Shown in pieces: positions 18,893 through 27,346 of a stretch of DNA of 64,000 nucleotides (position 1 is its first letter; every line of letters starts with the position of its first letter). The position numbers and the translations under genes were made by a program. The DNA is from Bog-756 sp963812885 (GTDB lineage Bacteria; Actinomycetota; Acidimicrobiia; Acidimicrobiales; RAAP-2), in contig CAWEWZ010000012.1 of assembly GCA_963812885.1 (NCBI GenBank), forward strand, positions 124,001-188,000, in the 5' to 3' direction. The notes under the pieces were generated by a model that searched no databases, was not told where the DNA came from, and was given only the letters and a program-made list of their open reading frames with translations.

Positions 18893-20205
18893 TCAGGATG
18901 CCCGACGGCCGGGGGACGACCGGGCCGGGACCGGCCGACGGGGGCCGGGCGGCGGCGGGATGGGGATCCCCATCAGTCGGGCCAACTCGGGGACGTACCC
19001 GGATGCCTTCCGGGCGGCGGCCAACAATTCCTCGTCGGCCCCGGCGGGCAGACCGGCCGGCTTGACCGTCCGGCGGACCGGCGAGTCGACCACCACCTCG
19101 AGGAGAGCCAGCCATTCCGCCGGTGGTGTCTCGGTCGACATGGCCCGCCCGGCGGCCTCGGCCAACCGGACGGCCAGCTCGGCGGTGAGCCGGGCCGCCG
19201 GCTCCGGCGGCCGGATGGAGGCCCGAACGGCATCGATCACCCGTCCGTCGTCGAGCGCGCCGGAGATCCGCTCGATCCAGCGTTCGCGCAGGGCGGTGAC
19301 CCGCTCGGTCAACGAGGTGCGCAGAGCGGCGGCCATCTCGCCGCCCTCCTCGTCGAGCGTCACCGTCGACGACGAGGCCACGATCGACCGGAGCTCACGG
19401 AGCGGGACGTCCTTGCCCGCGCCGCGGGCCACCGAGGCCCGGTCCTTCCACGTGGCCAGGTTGAGCACCGGGAGAAGCTGCTCGGCCATGGCCAGCAGCG
19501 GGCCCGGGGTGACCTCGGGCCTGCTCTCGGCCCGGGCCCGGGTGTTCTGCTCCTCGATGGCCTGGCGGACCGAGGGGATGCCGCCCCGAAGGAGCTGTTC
19601 GGCCACCGGGAGCTGTTCCGGCTTGAGGGTGGCCAGGGCCGCGTTGCGGTAGGTGGTCGACGTGGCCAACCGACGCGGATTGTCACGCCCGCCCGACTCA
19701 CGTCCACCGGGCCGGGCCGGGCCCGACCGCCGGCGGGAACCGCCATCGGTGCCGGGCCCACCGGGCCACCGGCATCGCCGCGCTCCCGCCGAGCACCGTC
19801 GCCGCGTCCGCGCTTCTCGCCATCGCCCCGACCGTTGCGATCCGAGCTCGCACTGCGGGGTCGGCGGGTACCTTCCCGCGGCCCGTCCGATCCCTCGTCC
19901 CGGCGGCGCTTGGACTTGGAGGCGAGGACCACGTTGACGTCCGGCCCGCGCTGCGGGGTGCCGAGGATCTCGATCCGCTCGACCGGCCGGGGCTCGCTCT
20001 TGCCCTTCGGCGCCAGCAGCGCAGTCACCGTGGTGCCGTCCAAGGTGGTCTCGACCTCGGCCCGGAGCACCGAGCCCACGCCCGAACCCTCCGGAACCAG
20101 TGCTCCGTCGACCGTACCCCGCGGCTGCTTGGCCCCGGCGGCGCGCCACGTCCAGGTGGAATCGCCGGTCTGGCTGGTGAGTTCGACTTCGATGCGATGG
20201 GCCAT
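18893..20205 (-). CDS. Gly/Arg-rich-linker protein of unknown function (frameshifted)
   Basis: About 437 residues when repaired. Residues 1-105 form a beta-rich domain (MAHRIEVELTSQTGDSTWTW ... RIEILGTPQR); about 105-190 is a low-complexity Arg/Gly/Asp linker; the C-terminal 240 residues are helical (ALATLKPEQLPVAEQLLRGG, MAEQLLPVLNLATWKDRASV, SLTERVTALRERWIERISGA). The frame changes near 19750-19765, inside GC-rich linker DNA, consistent with one missing base. Ends one base after the convergent GNAT gene. The basic linker suggests RNA or nucleoid binding; no named family recognised. Confidence 0.7.
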
Positions 20206-20315
20206 ACCGGGCGACAGGCTACTGCCGTCACCGCCCGGCACGCGAAAAAGATCCGAGCGGGGTGGCTAAGAAGGGGCTAAGAACCCCCTGAAATGCTCGT
20301 TTCACGCTCATCCAC

Positions 20316-20327
20316 CATCGTACGATG
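20316..20327. promoter_or_regulatory. Perfect 12-bp palindrome upstream of the HtrA gene
   Basis: catcgtacgatg at 20316-20327, in the 199-base gap between the divergent Gly/Arg-linker gene and htrA. A dyad like this between divergent genes is a candidate repressor site. A further short stem (ggggctaagaacccc) sits 40 bases to the left. Confidence 0.35.
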
Positions 20328-20404
20328 ACCGATATCTCCGGACGGTGGTCCGACCACGACAGAGGCGACAACCGGCGGAAGGCCGCCGTTCGAGGAGTCA
20401 GGTG

Positions 20405-21847
20405 ATGGAACGTTCCGAAGGCGACGACCCCGGGGCGGGGGACGCCGGGGCCGAGGAAGCCCCGACCCCGGCGGGCCCGGCTGAGTCCACCGTCTTCCTA
20501 CCACCGCACTGGCAGGAGCAACCGGCCAGCGGCGGCGCCGACGCTCGTCGCCCCGAGCATGATCCGAGCCCGTTGGTCCCGAGCGTCCGGCCGACCACGT
20601 CGACAGTTCCGGTGTGGGGCCCGATCACCCCGGTGCCACCGGTCGTCCCGACGGCCGGGGACGGCTCCGACGGAGCCCGGCGGTCACCGGGCCGGACGTG
20701 GCTGCCGGTGGCGTTGGCCGCGGCCCTGGTCGGCGCGCTGGTCGGCGGCGGGATCGTGGCCCTGGTCGGACGGGGCGGGGGATCGACGACGGTGAAGGTC
20801 ATCTCGGCCGGTCCCGCCCTCCTCAACGGCACCACCAACATCGAGTCGGTACTGGACAGGGTGCTTCCCTCGGTCGTCTCCATCGACGCCAAATCCCCCG
20901 AGCCGGCGTCGCAGTCGATCTTCGGCGGCGGGAGTGGTGTCCAGGAGGACCAGGGCACCGGGATGATCATCACCTCCGACGGTGAGGTGGTCACCAACAA
21001 CCATGTGATCGCCGGTGCCACCGATATCACGGTCACCCTGTACGGCAGTCTCAAGGCGCTGCCGGCCACCCTCATCGACACCGACCCGGTCAATGACGTG
21101 GCCCTCCTGCAGATCCAGAACCAGTCCAACCTGCCCACGGTGGCCTACGGCGATTCTGACCGCACCCAGGTGGGCGACGCGGTGGTGGCCATCGGCAACG
21201 CCCTCGGGCTCTCCGCCGGTACCCCCACGGTGACCCAGGGGATCATCTCGGCCAAGGGCCGGACCGTCCAGGCCAGTGACTCGACGGGCACCAGCACCGA
21301 GACCCTCACCAACATGATCCAGACCGACGCCGCCATCAACCCGGGGAACTCGGGCGGTCCGCTGGTCGACAGCTCGGGGATGGTCATCGGGATGAACACC
21401 GCGGTGGCCTCCAACACGGAGGGCACGTCGCAGGCCCAGGACATCGGGTTCGCCATCCCGGCCAACAAGATCACCCAACTCCTGCCCGAACTGCGGAACA
21501 AGTCGATCGGCAGCTCCAGCCCGAGCGGCACCGGGTACCTGGGTGTCGAGATCGAGACGCTCACCAGCCAGGTACGGAGCGCCTACAACTTCGTCCCTAC
21601 CCAGGGCGCGGTGGTCCTCCAGGTGACCAGCGGCTCGCCGGCCGACATCGCCGGTCTGCGACAGGGCGACGTGATCGTGTCCCTGGACGGAAAGGCGATC
21701 ACCAGCGCCGATCAGCTGGGGACGGCCATCCAGTCCGACAAGCCGGGCCAGCAGGTCACCATCGGCCTCTACCGGGGCCGGACCCGGAAGAAGGTGGTGG
21801 CCACGCTGGGGTCGTCCTCCTCCGAGCAGCAGACGTCCGGAGGGTGA
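20405..21847 (+). CDS. htrA: HtrA/DegP-type membrane-anchored serine protease with PDZ domain
   Basis: 480 residues from ATG 20405, preceded by CGAGGAGTCAGGTG. Cytoplasmic Pro/Glu-rich tail (1-100), one transmembrane helix (WLPVALAAALVGALVGGGIV), trypsin-like domain with the triad His in VVTNNHVIAG (about 200), Asp in TDPVNDVALLQ (about 231) and Ser in NPGNSGGPL (about 315), then one PDZ domain (GAVVLQVTSGSPADIAGLRQ, GDVIVSLDGK). It degrades or refolds damaged exported proteins outside the membrane. Promoter region holds a 12-bp palindrome. Confidence 0.93.
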   Translation: MERSEGDDPGAGDAGAEEAPTPAGPAESTVFLPPHWQEQPASGGADARRPEHDPSPLVPSVRPTTSTVPVWGPITPVPPVVPTAGDGSDGARRSPGRTWLPVALAAALVGALVGGGIVALVGRGGGSTTVKVISAGPALLNGTTNIESVLDRVLPSVVSIDAKSPEPASQSIFGGGSGVQEDQGTGMIITSDGEVVTNNHVIAGATDITVTLYGSLKALPATLIDTDPVNDVALLQIQNQSNLPTVAYGDSDRTQVGDAVVAIGNALGLSAGTPTVTQGIISAKGRTVQASDSTGTSTETLTNMIQTDAAINPGNSGGPLVDSSGMVIGMNTAVASNTEGTSQAQDIGFAIPANKITQLLPELRNKSIGSSSPSGTGYLGVEIETLTSQVRSAYNFVPTQGAVVLQVTSGSPADIAGLRQGDVIVSLDGKAITSADQLGTAIQSDKPGQQVTIGLYRGRTRKKVVATLGSSSSEQQTSGG

Positions 21848-21954
21848 GGGGCCCGACCGGGGCGTGCTCGACCGTGGGTTTCGGTTGACGGCTGAGCATC
21901 TACGCTCGGTGGATCACCGAAACCAGAGCCGAGGGAGAAGGGAGGCACCAGGAC

Positions 21955-22635
21955 GTGACCACCACCGCGGGTGCGGGTGCCGCCACCGGACTGCGGATCG
22001 AGGCGCTGGCCGCACCCCGCGCCGAACCGGCGCGTGACGGCTCGCCGCCCGACGACCAGGCCCTGGCCCGGATCCTCGAGACGGCCACCACCGTCCCCGA
22101 TCACGGCGGGCTCCAACCGTGGCGGTTCGCCGTGCTCCGCGGACCGGGTCGGGACCGGCTGGGCGACGCCCTGGTGGCCGGGCTCCACCTCGTGCGGGGC
22201 CCGGACGTCCCCGAGGCCGCCGTGTCCAAGATGCGGGGGAAGGCCTTCGCCGCCCCGTGCACGGTGGCGGTGATCGCCTCACCTGATCCCTCGTCCAACG
22301 TGCCGGTGTGGGAACAGGTCGCCTCGGCGTCGTGCACCGGCTACGCCATCGTGCTCGCCGCCGTGGCCCTCGGATTCGGTGCCGTGTGGAAGAGCGCGGC
22401 GGTGCTGGACACCGAGCCGGTCCGGAACCTGTTCGGGCTGTCCGAGCACGAGCAGACCCTCGGTTGGGTCAACATCGGGAGCCCCGGGGCCCCGGGACGG
22501 AAGGCACGCCCCACCGAGCGGGCCGGCCTCAGTGAACTGGTCACGGTGATCGACGGTGACCGGCACCCCTGGACGGTGACCGGGTCAGGTCCCGCCCATG
22601 ACCGGGTGGACCCGGTCGGCGAGGCCGGTCAGTAG
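21955..22635 (+). CDS. Nitroreductase-family flavoprotein
   Basis: 226 residues from GTG 21955 behind GGGAGAAGGGAGGC. FMN-binding fold: ARILETATTVPDHGGLQPWRFAV matches the YdjA-like nitroreductases (R/H-P-S-x-x-x-x-Q-P-W-F region), and ALGFGAVWKSAAVL with LGWVNIGSPGAPG gives the C-terminal half. Likely NAD(P)H-dependent reduction of quinones or nitroaromatics; substrate unknown. Its last seven bases overlap the convergent small zinc-ribbon gene. Confidence 0.85.
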   Translation: MTTTAGAGAATGLRIEALAAPRAEPARDGSPPDDQALARILETATTVPDHGGLQPWRFAVLRGPGRDRLGDALVAGLHLVRGPDVPEAAVSKMRGKAFAAPCTVAVIASPDPSSNVPVWEQVASASCTGYAIVLAAVALGFGAVWKSAAVLDTEPVRNLFGLSEHEQTLGWVNIGSPGAPGRKARPTERAGLSELVTVIDGDRHPWTVTGSGPAHDRVDPVGEAGQ

Positions 22636-22895
22636 CCCCAGCGGGCCATGGGCGGTCCGAATCCGGCCTCGTCCGCACACCGGCCACACAGATCCATCCT
22701 CCGTGCCCCGGGCCGCTCGGAGGCGGCCACCCGGCGCCACCCGTACCGGCGGGCTTCCTCGAGGCAGGCTGATTCCGACCACCGCGGCGTGGTGCGGGCC
22801 CCGCACTTCCCGCAGGTGCGGAAGAAGGCTTCGTCGTCGTACAGATCGTCGAAGGACAGATCGTCGAGGATCGGATCGTCAGGGTCGAATTCCAT
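22629..22895 (-). CDS. Small zinc-ribbon protein
   Basis: 88 residues with an acidic start (MEFDPDDPILDDLSFDDL) and two CxxC knuckles, FRTCGKCGART and DLCGRCADEAGF, spaced about 30 residues apart, suggesting a single zinc site. Convergent with the nitroreductase (7-base overlap). No named family. Confidence 0.6.
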   Translation of the reverse strand: MEFDPDDPILDDLSFDDLYDDEAFFRTCGKCGARTTPRWSESACLEEARRYGWRRVAASERPGARRMDLCGRCADEAGFGPPMARWGY

Positions 22896-22989
22896 CGCGG
22901 TGCTCCGTCCCGAGGCTACCGCCGGATCGGACGGGTCGCGACATCACCCCGGGGGTCCGGATACCCGGCAGGTCGGCCCGGGGCGTCGC

Positions 22990-23041
22990 TGGCGGGGGCT
23001 GGTGGCGGGGGAGGGCTGGTGGCGGAGGAGCGGTGGCGGGG
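22990..23041 (+). other. G-rich direct-repeat block (possible G-quadruplex)
   Basis: Between the divergent zinc-ribbon and Ddn-like genes lies a run of G tracts with a repeated gctggtggcgg element. Four or more tracts of three to five G fall within about 50 bases on the plus strand. Could fold as a quadruplex or be low-complexity GC. Confidence 0.4.
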
Positions 23042-23153
23042 CGATCGCCCACCAGGGGTCCGCTCATAGGATGACGGAAATCACGGCCGGACCGTCCTGA
23101 CCGACGGGACGACCGAACCACTGTCGACGAGACCCCGATGCGAGGAGAAGGAC

Positions 23154-23567
23154 ATGGCCGAGGTGAACGATTTCAACACGAAGATCATCGAGGAATTCCG
23201 GGCCAACGGGGGCAAGCTCGGCGGTGGGTTCGAAGGGGCGCCGATGCTCCTGCTGACCACGGTCGGCGCCAAGTCGGGGAAGGCGCGGGTGAATCCGATG
23301 ATGTACCTGGACGAGGGTGGCCGGCGGTATGTCTTCGCCTCCAAAGCCGGTGCGCCGACCAACCCGGACTGGTACTACAACCTGCTTGCGAATCCGGACG
23401 TCACCATCGAGGTCGGCACCGACACCCTCGACGTGGTGGCCACCCCGCTCGAGGAGGAGGAGCGGGCCCGTGTCTATGCCGTGCAGGCGAGCCGCTACCC
23501 GGGGTTCGCCGAGTACCAGGAGAAGACCGACCGGGCCATCCCGGTCGTCGCCCTCGACCCCCGGTAA
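23154..23567 (+). CDS. Deazaflavin (F420)-dependent nitroreductase/quinone reductase, Ddn family
   Basis: 137 residues. The split-barrel Ddn signature is clear: MLLLTTVGAKSGKARVNPMM, GRRYVFASKAGAPTNPDWYY, NLLANPDVTIEVG. Family members use reduced F420 to reduce quinones or nitro compounds. ATG 23154 is preceded by GCGAGGAGAAGGAC. A second family member lies at 29305-29820. Confidence 0.9.
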   Translation: MAEVNDFNTKIIEEFRANGGKLGGGFEGAPMLLLTTVGAKSGKARVNPMMYLDEGGRRYVFASKAGAPTNPDWYYNLLANPDVTIEVGTDTLDVVATPLEEEERARVYAVQASRYPGFAEYQEKTDRAIPVVALDPR

Positions 23568-23652
23568 GCCGACCGCCCGCACCGACTGGCGGCGTCGGCG
23601 CCGTCCGGCCGTATGCACCCGCGGTCGTAGCGGCACCGGTACTGTCGTCACT

Positions 23653-24003
23653 GTGACGAAATCGGCCGACGGCGACCGGTGCGAGTGGTGCCATCGCCCG
23701 GTGGCTCAGAGTCCCGGGCCCGGCCGTCCCCGCCGGTTCTGTTGCCGTTCACACCGGCAGCGCGCCTACGAAGCCCGGGCCCGAGGCGATGCACTGGGCG
23801 TCCCGCCCGGGCAGGTGGTGGTGGCCGAGTCGGAGTTGGCCAAGCTGCACGACCGCCTGTACCGGCTCGAGACTGCCATCGAGGATGTCGATGCCGACCT
23901 GGCCCGGACGTCGGGAGCCAAGGCGTACAAGGAGGCCTTCGACCATCTCTGCGACGCGGCGCGTGATCTGGTGGGAATGGTCGTGGAGCCGGTCAGGGAG
24001 TGA
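23653..24003 (+). CDS. Small zinc-finger-like protein with C-terminal coiled coil
   Basis: 116 residues from GTG 23653. The N-terminus CEWCHRPVAQSPGPGRPRRF leads to CCRSHRQRAYEARARG, a Cys/His pattern seen in small actinobacterial proteins of unknown role; the rest is helical (KLHDRLYRLETAIEDVDADL). Likely nucleic-acid or partner binding, but function is not known. Confidence 0.65.
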   Translation: MTKSADGDRCEWCHRPVAQSPGPGRPRRFCCRSHRQRAYEARARGDALGVPPGQVVVAESELAKLHDRLYRLETAIEDVDADLARTSGAKAYKEAFDHLCDAARDLVGMVVEPVRE

Positions 24004-24012
24004 ATCCGCCGA

Positions 24013-24225
24013 TCAGATGGTGCGATGCCGGAACACCGTGGTGCGGGGCCGGGCGCGCTTCCATCGCTTCTCCTGGCGCTTGGTGATGCGGCGGAGCTCG
24101 CGGAGGATCGGGCTGTCCGCGCCCGGGATCTTGGCGATCTCCGCGGTGCCGGTCCCGGTCGGTACCCGACGCCGGCTGCAGGTCGGAAACGTGAGTACCG
24201 GATGCGACGGGGTGTCAACGTCCAT
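24013..24225 (-). CDS. Small basic hypothetical protein
   Basis: 70 residues, very basic in the second half (RELRRITKRQEKRWKRARPR). Convergent with the zinc-finger-like gene, 9 bases apart. Nothing in it identifies a family; a nucleic-acid-binding role would fit the charge. Start and reality both uncertain. Confidence 0.4.
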   Translation of the reverse strand: MDVDTPSHPVLTFPTCSRRRVPTGTGTAEIAKIPGADSPILRELRRITKRQEKRWKRARPRTTVFRHRTI

Positions 24226-24296
24226 GCCGGAATGATCGACCCCTCGGCCCGGCTTCTTTAGAGGTCGGCAATGGAGGCTGGTGGCATACTCCGGGG

Positions 24297-24500
24297 ATGG
24301 AACGAAGTCGACGACCGATTGTCCTGGCTGTCATCGTGGCCATCGATCTCGTGGTGGCCACGTTCGCCTGGCGGGACCTCAAGCAGCGCTCCGAGGAGAG
24401 CCTCCGGGGCAGCAAACGGTTCTGGCATCTGGCCATCATCGCCAACCCCGGGAATTCGGTCTTCTACTGGCTCATCGGCCGGAAGCGGCTCACTGACTGA
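24297..24500 (+). CDS. Small membrane protein (PLDc_N-like)
   Basis: 67 residues. One transmembrane helix (PIVLAVIVAIDLVVATFAW) followed by KRFWHLAIIANPGNSVFYWLIGRK, which resembles the N-terminal segment of cardiolipin synthase-type proteins (PLDc_N: P-x-x-G-x-x-x-Y-x-x-x-G-R). A free-standing version of that segment. Role unknown. Confidence 0.6.
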   Translation: MERSRRPIVLAVIVAIDLVVATFAWRDLKQRSEESLRGSKRFWHLAIIANPGNSVFYWLIGRKRLTD

Positions 24501-25023
24501 CGCGGGGCACAGACGGGCACCGAGATGACCGCAGCTCGAGTCGGAGAGAAGCCGTCCGTGCTCCAGAACCAGCCGGACTCAGGTCGGCCGGAACCGATCA
24601 TCCGGTAGTTACGTCACCGTGACGGAAATGGCAATGGAGCGGTGTCCGGGGGATTTGCGGCCGACCGAGGTTCCGGCGGTGGCCAACGACGTCGGGAGCC
24701 CAGGTGTCTCTGCCAACCGGGCGCCCAATGCGATCCAGCGGCAGCACACTCGCCCGGTGGCGTCCTCCAGGCCGGAGTCGGGTCGAGCCTTGAACGGTCG
24801 TTGTCGCCAGTCGGAACCACGCGGCTGGAGAGCGGATCCAGGGTCGAGGGATCGGGATCGAAGCCCGGGCGCTCAGGTGTGACAACGCCGATAATGTATA
24901 TTATGTCAAGTAAAGCTCAGGTTGAGCCTGAGGTCTGAGAGTTGCCATCCGTCCTGGACATGGCTGCTGAGCAGGCCCATCCTGGCCGCACAACTTGCGG
25001 ACCGACTTCGCCGATTGGTCCGT
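24501..25023. other. Intergenic stretch with an AT-rich palindrome and a small hairpin
   Basis: No convincing gene in about 520 bases. It holds ataatgtatattat (24891-24904), an AT-rich inverted repeat unusual in this GC-rich DNA, and ctcagg-ttgag-cctgag (24916-24932), a 6-bp stem. The first could be an operator or promoter core for the membrane protein that follows. Confidence 0.4.
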
Positions 25024-25782
25024 ATGAGGATGTCGCTCACCCGGCTCCCCCGGCAGCTCGGGGTGCTGGTGATCGCCTTCGCCCAGTACGAGGACCGGCC
25101 GCTGCTCGGAGCGGTCGAGCTCTTCCGCGGGTTGTCGATGCAGGTTGCCTATCGGTGGGCGACCGGCCGGATCATGGCCGCCGCCGACGACCGGGCCGTC
25201 CTGTTGTGGTCGGTGGCCTTCCATTCGAAAGAGCGGCAATCGCTGATTCTCGAATTGCTCGGGGCCTCGACGGCCACCCTGGTGGGGCTGGTCCTGGTCG
25301 CCATCACCAGCGCCATTTTGCTGATCCCGCTGTGGCTGGTGGTGCTCTTCACCGGCGAGCACGGCGGTCTCATCGTGAAAATCGGGCTGGCGATCGTGAT
25401 CGGCCGCTGGTTGGTGACGACCTGGCGCGCTATCCACGCCTACCGGGACGAGTTGGCGCTGACGGCACGACTTCCCGACCCCAAGGTCCCGCGATGGCGA
25501 ATCGACTTCCTCGGGGCCGTACCGGCGCGAAGGGGCTTCGGGGGTCAATTGCTCGGCGCCTTCCTGGCTCGGGCCGATGAATCGATGACCGAAGTGGTGT
25601 TGCATCGTCGCCGGGTGAAGTTCAAGGGACCAGTTCGGCCAACAGGGCCCGGACCCGACGGTCGATCTCGTCGACGATCGGTCGGACCTCCTCGACCGAT
25701 TTCCCCGCCGGATCGTCCAGTTCCCAATCGACGTAGCGCTTGCCGGGGTACACGGGGCAGGTATCGCCACAGCCCATGGTGA
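25024..25782 (+). pseudogene. Membrane protein fused to a truncated GNAT domain
   Basis: From ATG 25024. About residues 75-130 are hydrophobic (two to three membrane helices: LVGLVLVAITSAILLIPLWL, IGLAIVIGRWLV). Then comes a GNAT-like start (PKVPRWRIDFLGAVPARRGF, GGQLLGAFLARADE), the acetyl-CoA loop of an acetyltransferase, which stops making sense near 25615. The remaining frame runs antisense through arsC (25622-26023). The second half of the GNAT domain is missing, suggesting the arsenic module replaced it. Start and status are inferred. Confidence 0.5.
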
Positions 25783-26023
25783 CCACGACATCAGCCGCCC
25801 GGACGGTGTCGTCGGCGAGCGCCTTGGGGAATTCTCGGGAGGGATCCAGCCCGCGTTCGGTCAGGATCGAGACCACCGAGGGGTTGAGGCCGGGCCCCGG
25901 CTCGGAACCGGCCGATTCGACCACGACCCGGCCCTGCGCGTAGTGATCGAGGAGCACACGTGCGGCCAGGCTCCGGCCCGCGTTGTGGACGCAGAGGAAG
26001 AGCACGACCGGCTTGTCGGTCAT
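25622..26023 (-). CDS. arsC: Thioredoxin-type arsenate reductase ArsC
   Basis: 133 residues from ATG 26023. The low-molecular-weight phosphatase loop VLFLCVHNAGRSL holds the catalytic Cys11 (CX5R), and MGCGDTCPVYPGKRYVDW holds the resolving cysteines, the pattern of thioredoxin-coupled ArsC. It reduces arsenate to arsenite in the cytoplasm; the arsenite would leave through the aquaglyceroporin encoded just upstream, whose stop overlaps this start (ATGA 26020-26023). Confidence 0.92.
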   Translation of the reverse strand: MTDKPVVLFLCVHNAGRSLAARVLLDHYAQGRVVVESAGSEPGPGLNPSVVSILTERGLDPSREFPKALADDTVRAADVVVTMGCGDTCPVYPGKRYVDWELDDPAGKSVEEVRPIVDEIDRRVRALLAELVP

Positions 26024-26760
26024 GGGTTGTCCGTCGATGTTGAGGACACCACCAGATGGTGCGGCACCATGATGTCGGAGGCCTCGGCGGGGGTGATATC
26101 GGGATACAGCACCTTGATGATGACAACGGCGACGGCGCCCCCCACGACCTGGGCGACGATGAAGCTGGGCACGGACGCCGGGGCGATGCCGGCGAACGTG
26201 TTCGAGAACATCCGTCCGACGGTGATGGCCGGGTTGGCGAAGCTGGTCGAGCTGGTGAAGAAGTAGGCCGCGCCGATGTAGGCGCCGACGGCTGCCGGTG
26301 CACTCCGGGACCGGCCACTTCGGGCCAAGGAGAAGATGACCAGGATCAATCCCGAGGTGGCCATGATCTCGGACAGGAAGTGGGCCGGCGACGCCCGGTC
26401 GTGGGTGGAGAGGCTGACGGCTGCCTTCGAGAACATCAGATTGGCGATCACCGCACCGGCGACACATCCGGCAACCTGCACCGGGATGTAGGCCACGGCA
26501 GATCTCCAGCCCACTCCCCCGAACAGCGCATCGACCAACGAGACCACCGGGTTGAAGTGTCCTCCGGAGACGGGACCGAACATCAGGATGATGGTGTAGA
26601 GGCCGGCCGCGGTGGCAGCCGCGTTCTCGAACAGTTCGAGACCGGGGTTGCCCGGAGACAGTTGTTGAGCGGCGATCCCGGAGCCGATGACCACGGCAGC
26701 CAGGAAGGCGCTGCCGAGGAACTCGGCGACGAGACGGCGCCAGAGGGCCGGCTCGGTCAT
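26020..26760 (-). CDS. aqpS: Aquaglyceroporin, AqpS-like arsenite channel
   Basis: 246 residues, six membrane helices plus two half-helices carrying the NPA-type motifs: GHFNPVVSLVDA (variant Asn-Pro-Val) and SFANPAITVGRMFS. The variant first motif and the arsC/arsR context match the aquaglyceroporins that let arsenite flow out down its gradient, known from Sinorhizobium meliloti AqpS. Lies between arsI and arsC in one transcript. Confidence 0.9.
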   Translation of the reverse strand: MTEPALWRRLVAEFLGSAFLAAVVIGSGIAAQQLSPGNPGLELFENAAATAAGLYTIILMFGPVSGGHFNPVVSLVDALFGGVGWRSAVAYIPVQVAGCVAGAVIANLMFSKAAVSLSTHDRASPAHFLSEIMATSGLILVIFSLARSGRSRSAPAAVGAYIGAAYFFTSSTSFANPAITVGRMFSNTFAGIAPASVPSFIVAQVVGGAVAVVIIKVLYPDITPAEASDIMVPHHLVVSSTSTDNP

Positions 26761-26794
26761 TCCCGTCCCCGCCGACCGGGTGTTTCCGTGTCCC

Positions 26795-27250
26795 TCAGCA
26801 ACACGATCCGGGTGTGACGGCGTCGGAACCGACCGGCAGCGAGGCGGAACAACCGAGCCCGTCGGCGTCCGAGGCGTCGGCGAGCACCGTGTACACCTCC
26901 CACGGCGCGCCGTCGGGGTCCCTCACCCAGGCTTTGTCCTGAACCGCATAGCAACACGTCGTGCCTTCGTGCACGTCGGGCTCTAGGCCGACGTCGGCCA
27001 GGCGCCGGGTGGTGGCCCTGACCTCCCCGGGCGTCTCCACTTCGATCCCGAGGTGGTTGAGCGCCCCTGCCGCTCCATGGTGGCCAGCTCCGGAGGACTC
27101 GATGAGGACCAGCTTCAAAGGAGGGGCGTCGATGGCGAAGTTGGCGTAACCCGGGCGGCGCTTGGCCGGTTGGGTGGCGAACAGCTTGGTATAGAAGTCG
27201 ACGGCTTCGTCGATGTCGGCCACGTTGAGGGCGAGCTGGAGCCTGGACAC
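26795..27250 (-). CDS. arsI: ArsI/CadI-type glyoxalase-fold protein (C-As lyase candidate)
   Basis: About 151 residues from GTG 27250, which follows CCGGAGGTCCAACCC; a longer ATG start at 27289 would place translation inside the ArsR operator. The vicinal-oxygen-chelate fold (RLQLALNVADIDEAVDFYTK, LNHLGIEVETPGEV, AWVRDPDGAPWEVYTV) carries the vicinal cysteines HEGTTCCYAVQDK and a Cys-Cys end (TPGSCC). In ArsI these cysteines bind trivalent organoarsenicals whose C-As bond is cut; CadI of mycobacteria is a close relative. Gap to aqpS is 34 bases. Confidence 0.85.
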   Translation of the reverse strand: MSRLQLALNVADIDEAVDFYTKLFATQPAKRRPGYANFAIDAPPLKLVLIESSGAGHHGAAGALNHLGIEVETPGEVRATTRRLADVGLEPDVHEGTTCCYAVQDKAWVRDPDGAPWEVYTVLADASDADGLGCSASLPVGSDAVTPGSCC

Positions 27251-27279
27251 GGGTTGGACCTCCGGGGTGCATTGATGAC

Positions 27280-27313
27280 TGTCAATCAATCGATTATGAT
27301 CGATGCATTGACA
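27280..27313. promoter_or_regulatory. Divergent arsR/arsI operator
   Basis: Interrupted palindrome with perfect 7-bp arms tgtcaat (27280-27286) and attgaca (27307-27313) and a partly symmetric core rich in atcgat. It lies in the 96-base gap between the proposed starts of arsI and arsR, the expected position for an ArsR site blocking both promoters. Confidence 0.6.
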
Positions 27314-27346
27314 AAGGTCAATGGGAGAACGGGAGGCCCGGATCCG

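Noticed and set aside
24598..24885. Small minus-strand frame in the 24.5-25.0 kb gap
   Set aside because: No ribosome site, no motif, Arg/Pro-rich composition expected by chance.
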